From positions 186,001 through 250,000 of the forward strand of contig JAVVQG010000001.1 in the NCBI GenBank assembly GCA_036655355.1: a stretch of DNA of 64,000 nucleotides. The letters are read 5' to 3'. The notes below the pieces were generated by a model. It had not been told where the DNA came from. It saw nothing but the letters and a program-made list of their open reading frames with translations, and did no database searches. Of this stretch, positions 25,948 through 35,517 are shown piece by piece. The first letter of the stretch is position 1. Each line of letters opens with the position of its first letter. The translations under genes were made by a program, and so were the position numbers. The DNA is from JAUNSR01 sp036655355 (GTDB taxonomy: Bacteria > Bacteroidota > Bacteroidia > Bacteroidales > JAUNSR01).

Positions 25948-27192
25948 TCAATCCAATTTATGGATAACTAGTCCGGATCGCAGTTTGGGTTCAAACCAGG
26001 TCGTTTTAGGAGGCATAATGTTCCCCGTATCCGCAATATCCATCAATTGCTTCATCGAAACAGGATAAAGTGCGAGTGCCATTTTCATTTCACCTGAATC
26101 CACTCTTCGTTTCAGTTCCTCCAATCCTCTGATTCCACCTACAAAATCAACCCGTTTATCCGTACGCAGCTCTTTTATACCGAGCAAATCACGCAGAATA
26201 AGATCGGAAGAGATGGTAACATCCAATACGCCGATCGGATCCGAATCCTTGAACGTACCGGGTTTAGCCGTCAAAGAATACCAATATCCATCTAGATAGA
26301 GCGAGAAATTATGCAGATGAGTAGGTTTATACATTTCTGTACCTTTCTCCTCCACAATAAAGTTTTCGCTTAGATTCGTCAAGAATTCACCCGGTGTCAT
26401 GCCGTTAAGATCTTTCACCAAACGGTTGTAATCCATAATCTTCAATTGCGATTCAGGAAAACAAACAGCCATGAAGTAGTTATACTCCTCATTGCCCGAA
26501 TGTGTCGGATTATTTTTTGCTTTCTCAGCACCTACCAAAGCGGCAGCTGCCGTGCGATGATGTCCGTCCGCTATATAAAGCGCAGGCATCTGGGCAAAAA
26601 GCGATGTGATTCGGCTGATCTGATCCGGGTTATCAATAATCCAAAAATGATGTCCGAATCCTTCAGAAGAAGTGAAATCATAAACAGGTTTTTTACCGGT
26701 GACATCTTTTATAATCGCTTCCATTTCGACATTGTCGGGGAAAGCGAAAAAAACAGGTTCGATATTCGCATTATTTGCTCGAACATGCTTCATCCGGTCT
26801 TCCTCTTTATCCACACGGGTCAATTCATGTTTTTTGATCGATCCATTGAGATAATCCTCCACTGCCGCCGCCACTACGATTCCATATTGCGTACGGTCTC
26901 CCATGGTTTGCGCATAGATGTAATATCGCTCTTTATCATCCTGTTGAAGCCATCCTTTTTCTTGGAACATGCGAAAATTCTCCACTGCCTTATCATAAAC
27001 AACCGGATCGTGTTCATCGGTACCTTTAGGGAAATCTATTTCCGGTTTAATGATATGATAAAGTGAATGTTCAAGCCCCTCGGCTTCTTGACGCGCTTCT
27101 TCGGAAGAAAGCACATCGTAAGGGCGTGAAGATAGAGTCGGTGCTAATTCTGGAGTGGGTCTTACTCCTTTGAATGGTTTTACTTTTGCCAT
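25948..27192 (-). CDS. DUF1015 family protein
   Basis: 414-residue cytosolic protein matching DUF1015, beginning MAKVKPFKGVRPTPELAPTL. Conserved segments include RPYDVLSSEEARQEA, YAQTMGDRTQYGIV, HELTRVDKEEDRMKHVR and LYIADGHHRTAAAALVG. The family looks like an enzyme (conserved His/Asp/Arg) but has no established reaction. In Bacteroidales it is commonly next to serC and serA, which suggests a link to serine metabolism. Here those genes lie 4.6 kb away, beyond the kinase and the GH32 gene. Confidence 0.88.
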   Translation of the reverse strand: MAKVKPFKGVRPTPELAPTLSSRPYDVLSSEEARQEAEGLEHSLYHIIKPEIDFPKGTDEHDPVVYDKAVENFRMFQEKGWLQQDDKERYYIYAQTMGDRTQYGIVVAAAVEDYLNGSIKKHELTRVDKEEDRMKHVRANNANIEPVFFAFPDNVEMEAIIKDVTGKKPVYDFTSSEGFGHHFWIIDNPDQISRITSLFAQMPALYIADGHHRTAAAALVGAEKAKNNPTHSGNEEYNYFMAVCFPESQLKIMDYNRLVKDLNGMTPGEFLTNLSENFIVEEKGTEMYKPTHLHNFSLYLDGYWYSLTAKPGTFKDSDPIGVLDVTISSDLILRDLLGIKELRTDKRVDFVGGIRGLEELKRRVDSGEMKMALALYPVSMKQLMDIADTGNIMPPKTTWFEPKLRSGLVIHKLD

Positions 27193-27211
27193 GAGATTTA
27201 AGATTTTATGA

Positions 27212-27247
27212 AAGCGTACTCCACATGGCGAAGATGTGGAGACGCTT
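27212..27247. terminator. Hairpin in the kinase-DUF1015 gap
   Basis: AAGCGT-CTCCACAT / ATGTGGAG-ACGCTT stem with one bulge and a short loop. Read on the minus strand it follows the kinase stop and precedes TTTCATAAAATCTT. It may be a kinase terminator or a leader structure for DUF1015, because a -7 box lies upstream of it. Confidence 0.5.
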
Positions 27248-27269
27248 ATATGGTGTGTATTTCATGTGA

Positions 27270-27277
27270 CAAAAATA
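27270..27277 (-). promoter_or_regulatory. Possible -7 element for DUF1015
   Basis: TATTTTTG on the minus strand, 78 bases before the DUF1015 ATG and just after the kinase stop. No -33 match. Confidence 0.3.
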
Positions 27278-27295
27278 GGAGATATGAGAACGCTG

Positions 27296-29368
27296 TTAAT
27301 GCGATTTCATATACTTCTTGATTGTTGCATTGATCTGCTTAGCCGTAGTTGGCTTCGTGAGCATATCCGTGCAACCGGCTTCGGCGGACTCTTTCTTCAA
27401 GGAGCGAACCGCATACGCCGTTAATACGATGATAGGTACATCTTTTGATATTTTTCGAATCTGTCTAGTAGCTTCCAAGCCATCCATAACAGGCATCTTA
27501 ATATCCATAAAAATAAAGTCGGGACGCTCCTCCATAAATAATTCAACCGCACGTTGTCCGTTTTCCGCATGAATGACGTTAAACCGATCCTCAAGCATGG
27601 TTTTCATCATCATGTAACTATAGATGATATCTTCTGCAACCAAAATTGTCGGAAGATCTTTTTTTATCTCGATGCGTCGTTCTTCAGCCGGTTCCTTTTC
27701 AATCACACTTGCCTTTCCGCAAGAATCAATCTTCAAAGGCAACTCAATCACAAAACTAGATCCGGCTCCCGGTTGGGAATTTACCGTAATATCGCCATTC
27801 ATCTTACGAACCAACGATTTACAAATCGGCAACCCGAGACCTGAGACGTTCGTTTGAGCATCTACACTTTCAAAACGCTTGAATATATCTGCCATTTTAT
27901 CTTGTGAAATCCCCACTCCGGTATCATTCACAACAAATATCAGTTTATCGCCTTTTATCTCATAACCATAACTGATGTATCCAGCATCGGTATACTTGAT
28001 AGAATTCGTAAGAAGGTGATCCAGAATCTGCACCAGCTTCTCTTTATCAATGATGATTTTCAGATCGTCATATGAATTCGTGAAGATCAAACGGACAGGA
28101 CCTTGAATCTTCATTGAATACACTTGCTGAAGTTCAACCATGAACTCCCAAAGATTCACTTTATCCTCTTTAAGCATTTCCGGTTTCTCCCCTTCATCGG
28201 CATAACCCATTACGCTTTCCATCAACTCAAGCAATATATCATTGTTACGCTTGATATCCGAAAGGTATTTCAAACGCTCCTCTTTGCTGTCGATATTCAC
28301 TAATATATCCGAGAAATCAACGATTGCATTCAGTGGCGTGCGAAGCTCCTGAGTCATATTCGCCAGAAAACTGCTCTTCATCTTTTCCGATTGTTCGGCA
28401 CGTTCCTTCATTGAGATCAATTCAATCTCGTTGTCTTTTCGCGATTGAATATCCAATCCGATCCCTTTCAATCGCGACGGTACCCCGTTGATATCTCTTT
28501 CCGTCACTCGACCTCTGAATTCAAACCATTTGTATCCTTCCCCCCTGGAATTGATTCTCAGGTCAATGGCAAAAGTAAGATCAGAAGAAGATGTGGATAT
28601 TTTATCAAGTTGAATCTTTGAGATATCATCCGGATGAATCTTTTCAAGCATTTTATCAACGGTCATCGTATTCATACGCACCTCTCTTTTTTGTGCTGCC
28701 GGCAAAGCAGACAAAGAGATATTGATATTGATAACTCCTTGCGGAACAGCCCAGTCCCAAACATAAGCATGGCTATCATAAAGCGCCAACTCCAACATAG
28801 AGTACGCATCCATGATTTCCGTTTTGGTCTGTTCCAACTCTTTCACGGTGGAATTCAATCGGTTATTCAGCTCTTTTAGTTGCGTTTCTCTTCTGGTTAG
28901 TTTTTCAATCGACTCTTTTTCTGCCGTAATTTCCCAAATAACCGCTGTCAGCAACTCTTCGTCAGCTCCTTTTTCTCGATCTTTAATCGTGATATAATGG
29001 CGCCACCAACGTGTACCACCCTCCACATTTTGACGTATATCAAGCATAAAATGGTCCAGCTCGCCAGCCAACAACTTCGTTTCAAGTTCCTTAGCCATCG
29101 CAACATCCTCATCAAAGAAAGTTGCTCCGATGAAATCACGCGACTCATAAAATGACATAGCATCTTTAATCCCGAAGTTTTTAAGAAACTGACTATTGGC
29201 AACCCCTATCTCTTGCTGATAGTTCCATTGACAGATTCCGATTTTAGCAGAATCAACCGCATAATTCAAATTCCCAAGAACTCGTTTTATTTCATCTAAT
29301 TCCGAAAGATCAGATCTCTGTAATATATCCAGCACTTGATTTTCCAGTTCATTTAATCGTCCAATCAT
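27296..29368 (-). CDS. Hybrid sensor kinase with PAS domains and C-terminal receiver, Gln at the phospho-His site
   Basis: 690 residues, no membrane helix, so a cytosolic sensor. The N-terminal half holds PAS-like domains (ICQWNYQQEIGVANSQFLKN; AYVWDWAVPQGVIN) and coiled-coil linkers. The dimerisation helix has FLANMTQELRTPLNAIVDFS, where the canonical form is S/T-H-E-I/L-R-T-P. The codon is CAG, so residue 340 is Gln instead of the phospho-accepting His. The ATPase part looks intact (N box HLLTNSIKY, DTGVGIS, FKRFES, GLGLPICKSL). The receiver keeps its Asp (Asp622 in DIKMPVMDG) and LTKP. The start is ATG 29368, preceded by GGGAGAG; upstream codons to 29500 are spurious and contain a promoter box. 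Confidence 0.85.
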   Translation of the reverse strand: MIGRLNELENQVLDILQRSDLSELDEIKRVLGNLNYAVDSAKIGICQWNYQQEIGVANSQFLKNFGIKDAMSFYESRDFIGATFFDEDVAMAKELETKLLAGELDHFMLDIRQNVEGGTRWWRHYITIKDREKGADEELLTAVIWEITAEKESIEKLTRRETQLKELNNRLNSTVKELEQTKTEIMDAYSMLELALYDSHAYVWDWAVPQGVININISLSALPAAQKREVRMNTMTVDKMLEKIHPDDISKIQLDKISTSSSDLTFAIDLRINSRGEGYKWFEFRGRVTERDINGVPSRLKGIGLDIQSRKDNEIELISMKERAEQSEKMKSSFLANMTQELRTPLNAIVDFSDILVNIDSKEERLKYLSDIKRNNDILLELMESVMGYADEGEKPEMLKEDKVNLWEFMVELQQVYSMKIQGPVRLIFTNSYDDLKIIIDKEKLVQILDHLLTNSIKYTDAGYISYGYEIKGDKLIFVVNDTGVGISQDKMADIFKRFESVDAQTNVSGLGLPICKSLVRKMNGDITVNSQPGAGSSFVIELPLKIDSCGKASVIEKEPAEERRIEIKKDLPTILVAEDIIYSYMMMKTMLEDRFNVIHAENGQRAVELFMEERPDFIFMDIKMPVMDGLEATRQIRKISKDVPIIVLTAYAVRSLKKESAEAGCTDMLTKPTTAKQINATIKKYMKSH

Positions 29369-29409
29369 ATCTCTCCCTTTCTGAACAGTAATATTTTTAT
29401 GTTTGTTTA

Positions 29410-29417
29410 CAAATATA
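29410..29417 (-). promoter_or_regulatory. Probable -7 element of the hybrid kinase gene
   Basis: TATATTTG on the minus strand, 41 bases before the kinase ATG. It argues against any start upstream of 29368. The rest of the 464-base gap to the GH32 gene is AT-rich, and I see no gene in it. Confidence 0.4.
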
Positions 29418-29832
29418 AATAAACTACCCATCAATACATCCAACAGCCTGTTAATATTTAATATATTTTTACCATTACTAACAAAAGCCGATTTCAACAA
29501 GTCAGTCTATTCAAATCCAGCACTATATAGGGCAACAAGAAGCCTCGTCACCAACTATCCGCACCAACAATCTCCACACTACAACACCTTTAGCACTGAA
29601 TTAATCTCATTAAAATCTCAGTTAAAAACCTTCTCCAAAAGGCAAACCTAGATTATCACACCGTAAAATAGTATTTATTCTGATAAATATAATCAATTGG
29701 TCGTAAATAAATTCGATAAAGAACAAAAACAACTCGAACAAACAAAGACCACAAGTTAAACTTTTGCCGTTTACTAGCTGTTTAAATGAAAGAGAATAGA
29801 AAAAGTTCAGCGGATGGATAAATTGAAAAAAT

Positions 29833-31710
29833 ATGAAGAATAAAATAAGAAGGAGCATCGATCTACTACTCGGGTTTCTCGCAATAACGAGTATTTCATC
29901 TTGCTTAAATACTAAAAAAGAGATTACATTCGAACAGCTGAATGACAGCACCACGTTGGTACATATACATAAAGATGCAAAATACCTACTTCTTCCCATT
30001 GAAGAGTCTTCATTCGAAAATCAGGTGTCTCTTGCGGGAAACCCAGAAGGCGAGGTTGAGATGGATATCCGATTGGCAAAGGATTCCGTAGATTATTTCG
30101 TACCTTTTGCGCTACCTCCCAACAGTAAAGAAATCACGCTGCGCATCAAACGTTCCGAAGAAGAGATGTTGTGGCAGAAACAAGTAACATTATCAGACAC
30201 CTTCGATACGACGAATAAAGAGAAATTTCGTCCTATTTTCCACCACACCCCACTCTATGGGTGGATGAATGATGCAAACGGACTTATCTATAAAGATGGC
30301 GAGTATCATCTATTTTACCAATACAACCCCTATGGATCAATGTGGGGAAATATGCATTGGGGACATTCGGTAAGTCGCGATCTGATCCATTGGCAACAAC
30401 TCAATCCGGCACTCTCCCGAGATACACTCGGTCATATCTTTTCCGGGAGCACCATCATCGACAAAGAGAATGTAGCTGGTTTTGGCAAAAATGCCATGAT
30501 TGCATTCTACACCTCACACTCGGAGAAAGATGGGCGTCAGATTCAATCGCAAAGCATCGCATACAGCAACGACAACGGACGAACATTCGTGAAATACAAT
30601 AAAAATCCGATTCTGACCTCCGAAAGAAAGGACTTTCGCGACCCCAAGGTATTCTGGTATGCCCCTGACAAGAAATGGGTAATGATTGTATCGGCCGATA
30701 GCGAGATGCAGTTCTTTCGTTCGGAGAACCTAAAGGATTGGAGTTACATGAGTTCTTTCGGCGAAGGATACGGAGCGTTGCCTAGCCAGTTCGAATGCCC
30801 AGACTTGATTGAACTACCCGTAGATGGGAATCCGGATTATAAAAAATGGGGTTTAATAGTGAACATCAATCCGGGCTTTCCGTTTGGAGGAAGTGGAACA
30901 CAGTATTTTACCGGCGAATTCAATGGAAAAGAGTTCGTTGCAGACACAAAACCAGAGGTGGTTAAATGGCTGGATTGGGGTAAAGACCATTATGCGACCG
31001 TCACTTTTGGTAATACAGAAGGTCGTGTCATTGCAGTACCTTGGATGAGCAATTGGCAGTATGCAAACATCGTCCCCACCAAACAATTCAGAAGTGCCAA
31101 TGCGCTTCCTCGAGAATTATCTCTGTATTCGCAAGGCAACGATTTCTATTTGGCGTCAATTCCCGTGAAAGAAACAGAAGCACTCCGCAAAGAAACAATC
31201 TCCAAAGGAAACATGGAGGTGAATAGAACGTATAACATCCAATCACTCCTTGCTCACAATGAAGGTGCTTTTGAGATTGAAATGACAATCATCCCTAAAA
31301 CAAACGACGAGGTTGGCTTCGAATTATATAACCAGAAAGGGGAGAAATGTATCATCTCTTTGGACCTAAAAGAACAGAAAATTATTGTTGACAGGACCCA
31401 AAGCGGAGTTGTCGATTTCGGAAAAATGAGCAAACCTCATCCAATCGAGAATCACGATAGGCGCAAAACCGAATCAATCAATTACATCAATGATTTCGCT
31501 TTGGCTACTTGGGCTCCCATTCCGATGGAGAAGAGCTATAGGTTACGTGTGTACGTGGATAAGTCCTCCATCGAGGTATTTCTAAACGATGGAAGAATAG
31601 CGATGACCAATTTGATTTTCCCTACCGAAGCATACAACAGTCTCCGTTTCTTTTCAGATAAAGGGAGTGCCGAAGTGCAAAATCTGACACTCTATAGATT
31701 GGGACTCTAA
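29833..31710 (+). CDS. GH32 glycoside hydrolase (fructan/levan or sucrose hydrolase), lipoprotein
   Basis: 625-residue enzyme. A signal ending AITSISSC indicates lipid anchoring near residue 23. Residues about 25-125 form an extra beta domain, seen in many Bacteroidetes GH32 enzymes. The five-blade propeller then carries the nucleophile in WMNDANG (Asp147), the RDP motif (Asp270) and the acid/base Glu321 in FECPDL. The C-terminal beta-sandwich ends with VYVDKSSIEVFLNDGRI. It should release fructose from beta-fructans. No SusC/SusD pair, fructokinase or sensor for fructose is adjacent, so it is an orphan rather than a full utilisation locus. The choice between levan, inulin and sucrose is not possible by eye. 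Confidence 0.92.
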   Translation: MKNKIRRSIDLLLGFLAITSISSCLNTKKEITFEQLNDSTTLVHIHKDAKYLLLPIEESSFENQVSLAGNPEGEVEMDIRLAKDSVDYFVPFALPPNSKEITLRIKRSEEEMLWQKQVTLSDTFDTTNKEKFRPIFHHTPLYGWMNDANGLIYKDGEYHLFYQYNPYGSMWGNMHWGHSVSRDLIHWQQLNPALSRDTLGHIFSGSTIIDKENVAGFGKNAMIAFYTSHSEKDGRQIQSQSIAYSNDNGRTFVKYNKNPILTSERKDFRDPKVFWYAPDKKWVMIVSADSEMQFFRSENLKDWSYMSSFGEGYGALPSQFECPDLIELPVDGNPDYKKWGLIVNINPGFPFGGSGTQYFTGEFNGKEFVADTKPEVVKWLDWGKDHYATVTFGNTEGRVIAVPWMSNWQYANIVPTKQFRSANALPRELSLYSQGNDFYLASIPVKETEALRKETISKGNMEVNRTYNIQSLLAHNEGAFEIEMTIIPKTNDEVGFELYNQKGEKCIISLDLKEQKIIVDRTQSGVVDFGKMSKPHPIENHDRRKTESINYINDFALATWAPIPMEKSYRLRVYVDKSSIEVFLNDGRIAMTNLIFPTEAYNSLRFFSDKGSAEVQNLTLYRLGL

Positions 31711-31782
31711 CACCCTCACCTTCTCGAACCCATCGAAGTAAAGGCATCGAATAGGGAATCAAATCGCATTTCTATCAAAAAA

Positions 31783-31832
31783 AGAGGCTGTCTATTCATT
31801 CGTATGAATTATAGACAGCCTCTACTTTTTAT
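31783..31832. terminator. Bidirectional terminator between GH32 and serA
   Basis: AGAGGCTGTCTATTCATTC / GAATTATAGACAGCCTCT stem with A-run on the left and ACTTTTT on the right. It serves both convergent genes. Confidence 0.85.
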
Positions 31833-31848
31833 CACTTTCCGGTAAGCT

Positions 31849-32766
31849 CTAGTTCACTCTAAAACGGTCAATTCCCTTTTTCAGGAAATTCACAGATTGA
31901 TGAGCCGCAGCAATACCGGCATTCACATTCGCCTCCTTCGTCTGCGCCCCCATCTTTTTAGGGGTAAAGAACACACGTCCGGGACATTTTTCCTCAAACT
32001 CAGCTGCTTTTGCAGGCTGAATATCTGAAACATATACAAAATCGGGTCTTTCTTCCATTAAACGCAACAAGCCGGCTTCATCGACCACTTCCTTTCTAGC
32101 CGTATTGATAAGGGTTGCGCCTTTAGGCATCAAGGAAAGAAGATCGTAATTGATGGACCCAATGGTTTGTGGAGTAGCCGGAATATGTAATGAAACATAT
32201 TGGCATTGTTTATAAAGATCCTCTACCGTTTTAACAGGATGTACACCCTCTGTTTGAATCTGATCCGCAGTAAGGAAAGGGTCGTATGCAAAAACTTTCA
32301 TACCGAACCCTTTGGCAATCCGTGCTACATTTCTGCTTACATTTCCATAAGCGTGCAGCCCCAACGTCTTATCTTTGAGTTCAGTGCCGGATGTACCGTC
32401 ATAATGATTACGAGCCATCATCACCAACATACCGAATACCAGTTCGGCAACGGCATTGGCATTTTGACCGGGCGTATTCATCACTACGATACCTTTTTCA
32501 GATGCGGCCTTCAGATCCACATTGTCATAACCGGCCCCGGCTCTGACAACAATCTGCAACTTCGGCGCAGCTGCCATCACTTCGGCATCGATGATATCAC
32601 TTCGGATAATGATACCGTCAACATCCTTCACTACATTCAAAAGCTCTTGTTTGCTCTGATATTTTTCCAAAAGGAGCAATTCTATGCCGTTTTCTTCAAT
32701 TACTTCACGCATTTGTGCGATGGCAACCGATGCAAACGGTTTCTCTGTTGCTATTAAGATTTTCAT
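31849..32766 (-). CDS. serA: D-3-phosphoglycerate dehydrogenase, short Lys-type
   Basis: 305-residue NAD-dependent dehydrogenase for the first step of serine synthesis. It lacks the ACT and ASB regulatory domains of long SerA. Substrate and cofactor parts are seen in VVRAGAGYDNVDL, LGLHAYGNVSRNVARIAKGF and LINTARKEVVDE. Near the end the usual catalytic TPHxGA is TPKKMGA, placing Lys where most family members have His. This Lys form is known from Bacteroidales and Entamoeba enzymes, so I read it as a lineage feature and not as loss of activity. It lies downstream of serC with an 88-base gap. Confidence 0.9.
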   Translation of the reverse strand: MKILIATEKPFASVAIAQMREVIEENGIELLLLEKYQSKQELLNVVKDVDGIIIRSDIIDAEVMAAAPKLQIVVRAGAGYDNVDLKAASEKGIVVMNTPGQNANAVAELVFGMLVMMARNHYDGTSGTELKDKTLGLHAYGNVSRNVARIAKGFGMKVFAYDPFLTADQIQTEGVHPVKTVEDLYKQCQYVSLHIPATPQTIGSINYDLLSLMPKGATLINTARKEVVDEAGLLRLMEERPDFVYVSDIQPAKAAEFEEKCPGRVFFTPKKMGAQTKEANVNAGIAAAHQSVNFLKKGIDRFRVN

Positions 32767-32854
32767 CTGAATTCTATTTTAATCATTACAGATGGAACCC
32801 CGGAATCAATCGCTTGCGAATCAACCCGGCCGTAGGGATTTCATCAACTTATCC

Positions 32855-33922
32855 TTAGTATAACTTCTCAAAGTCGTGCATTACGTTAACCAATGCCTGC
32901 ACACTTTCAATTGGCATTGCATTGTAGATCGACGCACGGAAACCACCTACGGAACGGTGACCTTTCATTCCCACCATTCCTCTTGCTTCTGCATATTTCA
33001 AGAAATCCTCCTCCAGGTGTTTGTATTCAGGAGCCATCACAAAACAAACGTTCATTCTTGAACGATCTTCTTTTGCTGCTGTTCCTTCAAATAACTTATT
33101 GCGATCGATTTCATTATAGAGAAGATCGGCCTTCGCGATATTCATTTTTTCGATCTCTTTCAGACCACCCAACTCTTTGTACCATCTCAAAGTCATCAGA
33201 CAAGAGTAAATCGGAAGTACAGGTGGCGTATTGAACATCGACTCTTTTTCAATATGCGTCATGTAGTTGAGCATCGTCGGAATCGGACGTTCTACTTTCC
33301 CTAATGCATCGCGTTTCACGATGACAATTGTTACCCCGGCAGGTCCGAGATTCTTCTGAGCTCCAGCATAAATCAAAGCGTATTTTGACACATCTACCGG
33401 ATAAGACATAAAGTCTGAAGACATATCACAAATCAAAGGAATCGGACATTCGGGAGTGCCGATCACTTCCGTACCATAAATGGTGTTGTTCGATGTGTAA
33501 TGAAAATAGTCACAATCGGAAGGAATTGTGTAACCTTTTGGTATATACGAGAAATTCTTATCCGCAGAAGACCCGACTACCACTGCTTCACCAAAGAATT
33601 TAGCCTCTTTAATGGCATTCTTTGCCCAGGTACCGGTTTCTGTAAATGCTGCTTTTTTGTTTAACATATTGTATGGAACCATGCAGAACTGCATGCTTGC
33701 ACCACCACCCAAGAAAAGCACATCGTATCCTTCCGGAATATTCAATAACTCTTTAATCAAAGCGGTTGCCTCATCAATCACAGCTACAAATTGTTTGCTA
33801 CGATGAGACACCTCTAAAAGAGACAAGCCCATACCTGAAAAATCCTTTACAGCAGCGGCTGTATTTTCAATGGTGTACGGACTCAATATCGATGGTCCGG
33901 CATAAAAATTGTGTTTTTTCAT
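32855..33922 (-). CDS. serC: Phosphoserine aminotransferase
   Basis: 355-residue PLP enzyme that makes O-phosphoserine from 3-phosphohydroxypyruvate and glutamate. It opens with the family hallmark HNFYAGPSILSP. It has GGGASMQFCMVPYNML and the PLP-binding Lys in LIYAGAQKNLGPAGVTIVI, and ends with GMKGHRSVGGFRASIYNAM. The upstream GTG at 33928 is in frame, but ATG 33922 (MKKHNFYAGP) is the natural start. It should form one transcript with serA. No serB is present in the window. Confidence 0.96.
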   Translation of the reverse strand: MKKHNFYAGPSILSPYTIENTAAAVKDFSGMGLSLLEVSHRSKQFVAVIDEATALIKELLNIPEGYDVLFLGGGASMQFCMVPYNMLNKKAAFTETGTWAKNAIKEAKFFGEAVVVGSSADKNFSYIPKGYTIPSDCDYFHYTSNNTIYGTEVIGTPECPIPLICDMSSDFMSYPVDVSKYALIYAGAQKNLGPAGVTIVIVKRDALGKVERPIPTMLNYMTHIEKESMFNTPPVLPIYSCLMTLRWYKELGGLKEIEKMNIAKADLLYNEIDRNKLFEGTAAKEDRSRMNVCFVMAPEYKHLEEDFLKYAEARGMVGMKGHRSVGGFRASIYNAMPIESVQALVNVMHDFEKLY

Positions 33923-34062
33923 ACTCACTAATATTTGTTGTATGTATTAAGATTAAGGGAATAACCACCGGAATTGTCTCGTCCGAATGATTACACCCCT
34001 AATTAAATAAAGATATTTTATTTTACAAAAATTTAATACACAATTCTATCATCTTTCTCTCA

Positions 34063-35337
34063 TTAACGCTTATATCGCTCTTTCCAGAGAGAATTCATTT
34101 GGTCAAACAGCTTATTTTCAGCCGCATTATTCTGAGGTTTCCAGATAGAAACATTTTTAATCTGTTCGGGAAGAAAATCCTGTTTTACAAAATTGCCCTC
34201 ATAATTGTGTGCATATTTATAATCTTTCCCATAATCCATCTCCTTCATCAACTTCGTTGGTGCATTTCTCAAATGAAGGGGAACAGGTAAGTTTCCGGTT
34301 TGATTGACCAAAGCCAAGGCATCGTTGATTGCCTGATAGGCAGAATTACTTTTGGGGGAAGAGGCCAGATAGATCGTCGTCTCAGCAAGGATAATGCGAC
34401 TTTCAGGCCAGCCGATCTTCATCACGGCATCAAAATTGGCATTTGCCAGAAGAATTGCATTCGGATTTGCCAATCCCACATCCTCTGCCGCGAAAATCAT
34501 CAATCTGCGGGCGATAAAAGCGGGATCTTCTCCCCCTGCCACCATTCTGGCCAGGTAATAAATCGCCGCATCGGGATCGCTTCCCCGCATTGATTTGATA
34601 AAAGCGGAGATTAAATCGTAATGCATTTCGCCTCCTTTATCGTAAGCCATCGGATTCTCCTGTAACCGTTCCACCACGATGCGGTCTGTGATCACAACCG
34701 TATCCGATTCGTCGGCTCCCGCAAGCAGATCTATTATGTTCAACATCTTACGGGCATCGCCCCCGGCAAAACGAATGAGCGCGTCGGTTTCACGCACATC
34801 GAAATCCCGGTGTTTCAATTCGGAATCCTGATGAAGAGCCCTATCGAGTAACTCCATCATATCAGGCTCCTCAAGCGGTTTAAGCGTATATACCTGACAA
34901 CGCGAAAGCAACGGTCGAATCACTTCGAAAGAGGGATTTTCTGTTGTAGCACCGATCAGTGTCACGGTGCCGTTTTCTACTGCCCCCAACAACGAATCCT
35001 GTTGCGACTTGCTAAACCGGTGAATCTCATCGATGAACAGAATCGGACTCTTTTGGTCGAACATCCGATTACGCTTGGCACTTTCGATCACTTCGCGCAC
35101 ATCTTTTACGCCGGACTGGATGGCACTAAGTGTATAGAAAGGACGATCGAGTTGATTTGATATAATCTTAGCCAACGTAGTCTTCCCCACTCCGGGAGGT
35201 CCCCAAAGTATAAAAGAGGATACATTTCCGGAGTCTATCATTTTTCGAAGTACCGCACCCGCTCCTACAAGATGCTTCTGTCCGATGTATTCGTCAAGAT
35301 TTTTTGGTCTCAATCGATCTGCTAATGGCTGCGACAT
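34063..35337 (-). CDS. rarA: Replication-associated recombination protein A (MgsA/RarA AAA ATPase)
   Basis: 424-residue AAA+ ATPase of the clamp-loader clade that acts at stalled replication forks. Walker A is GPPGVGKTT (residues 46-54), Walker B is ILFIDEIHRF, and the sensor and arginine-finger region is IGATTENPSFEVIRPLLSRC. The C-terminal tetramerisation part contains AAEDVGLANPNAI and YGKDYKYAHNYEG, both typical of RarA. Its length is usual. It has a TATCTTTG box 29 bases upstream and stands alone. Confidence 0.96.
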   Translation of the reverse strand: MSQPLADRLRPKNLDEYIGQKHLVGAGAVLRKMIDSGNVSSFILWGPPGVGKTTLAKIISNQLDRPFYTLSAIQSGVKDVREVIESAKRNRMFDQKSPILFIDEIHRFSKSQQDSLLGAVENGTVTLIGATTENPSFEVIRPLLSRCQVYTLKPLEEPDMMELLDRALHQDSELKHRDFDVRETDALIRFAGGDARKMLNIIDLLAGADESDTVVITDRIVVERLQENPMAYDKGGEMHYDLISAFIKSMRGSDPDAAIYYLARMVAGGEDPAFIARRLMIFAAEDVGLANPNAILLANANFDAVMKIGWPESRIILAETTIYLASSPKSNSAYQAINDALALVNQTGNLPVPLHLRNAPTKLMKEMDYGKDYKYAHNYEGNFVKQDFLPEQIKNVSIWKPQNNAAENKLFDQMNSLWKERYKR

Positions 35338-35365
35338 ACCTGATTTTGCTTTATTACTATATCAA

Positions 35366-35373
35366 CAAAGATA
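35366..35373 (-). promoter_or_regulatory. Probable -7 element of rarA
   Basis: TATCTTTG on the minus strand, 28 bases from the rarA ATG. No convincing -33 box is seen. Confidence 0.4.
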
Positions 35374-35517
35374 AAATATTCCTGTTAGGTAGAATGTTAA
35401 ATTTTATTTTGCAATTAAACGTTTTTACTTTCCCTCCGTCTATGTAATTGAAAGCTTTATTAAAACCGACCGGCCATCGGGTCAATTATAAAACTAAACA
35501 TCTAAAAGTAACAGATT

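Noticed and set aside
26446..27066. 206-codon open frame on the plus strand
   Set aside because: It is antisense to the conserved DUF1015 gene and has a composition typical of a shadow frame.
29369..29500. Longer N-terminus for the hybrid kinase
   Set aside because: A TATATTTG promoter element lies inside it, and ATG 29368 has a good ribosome-binding sequence.
32200..32757. 185-codon open frame on the plus strand
   Set aside because: It is antisense to serA; no motif or start signal supports it.
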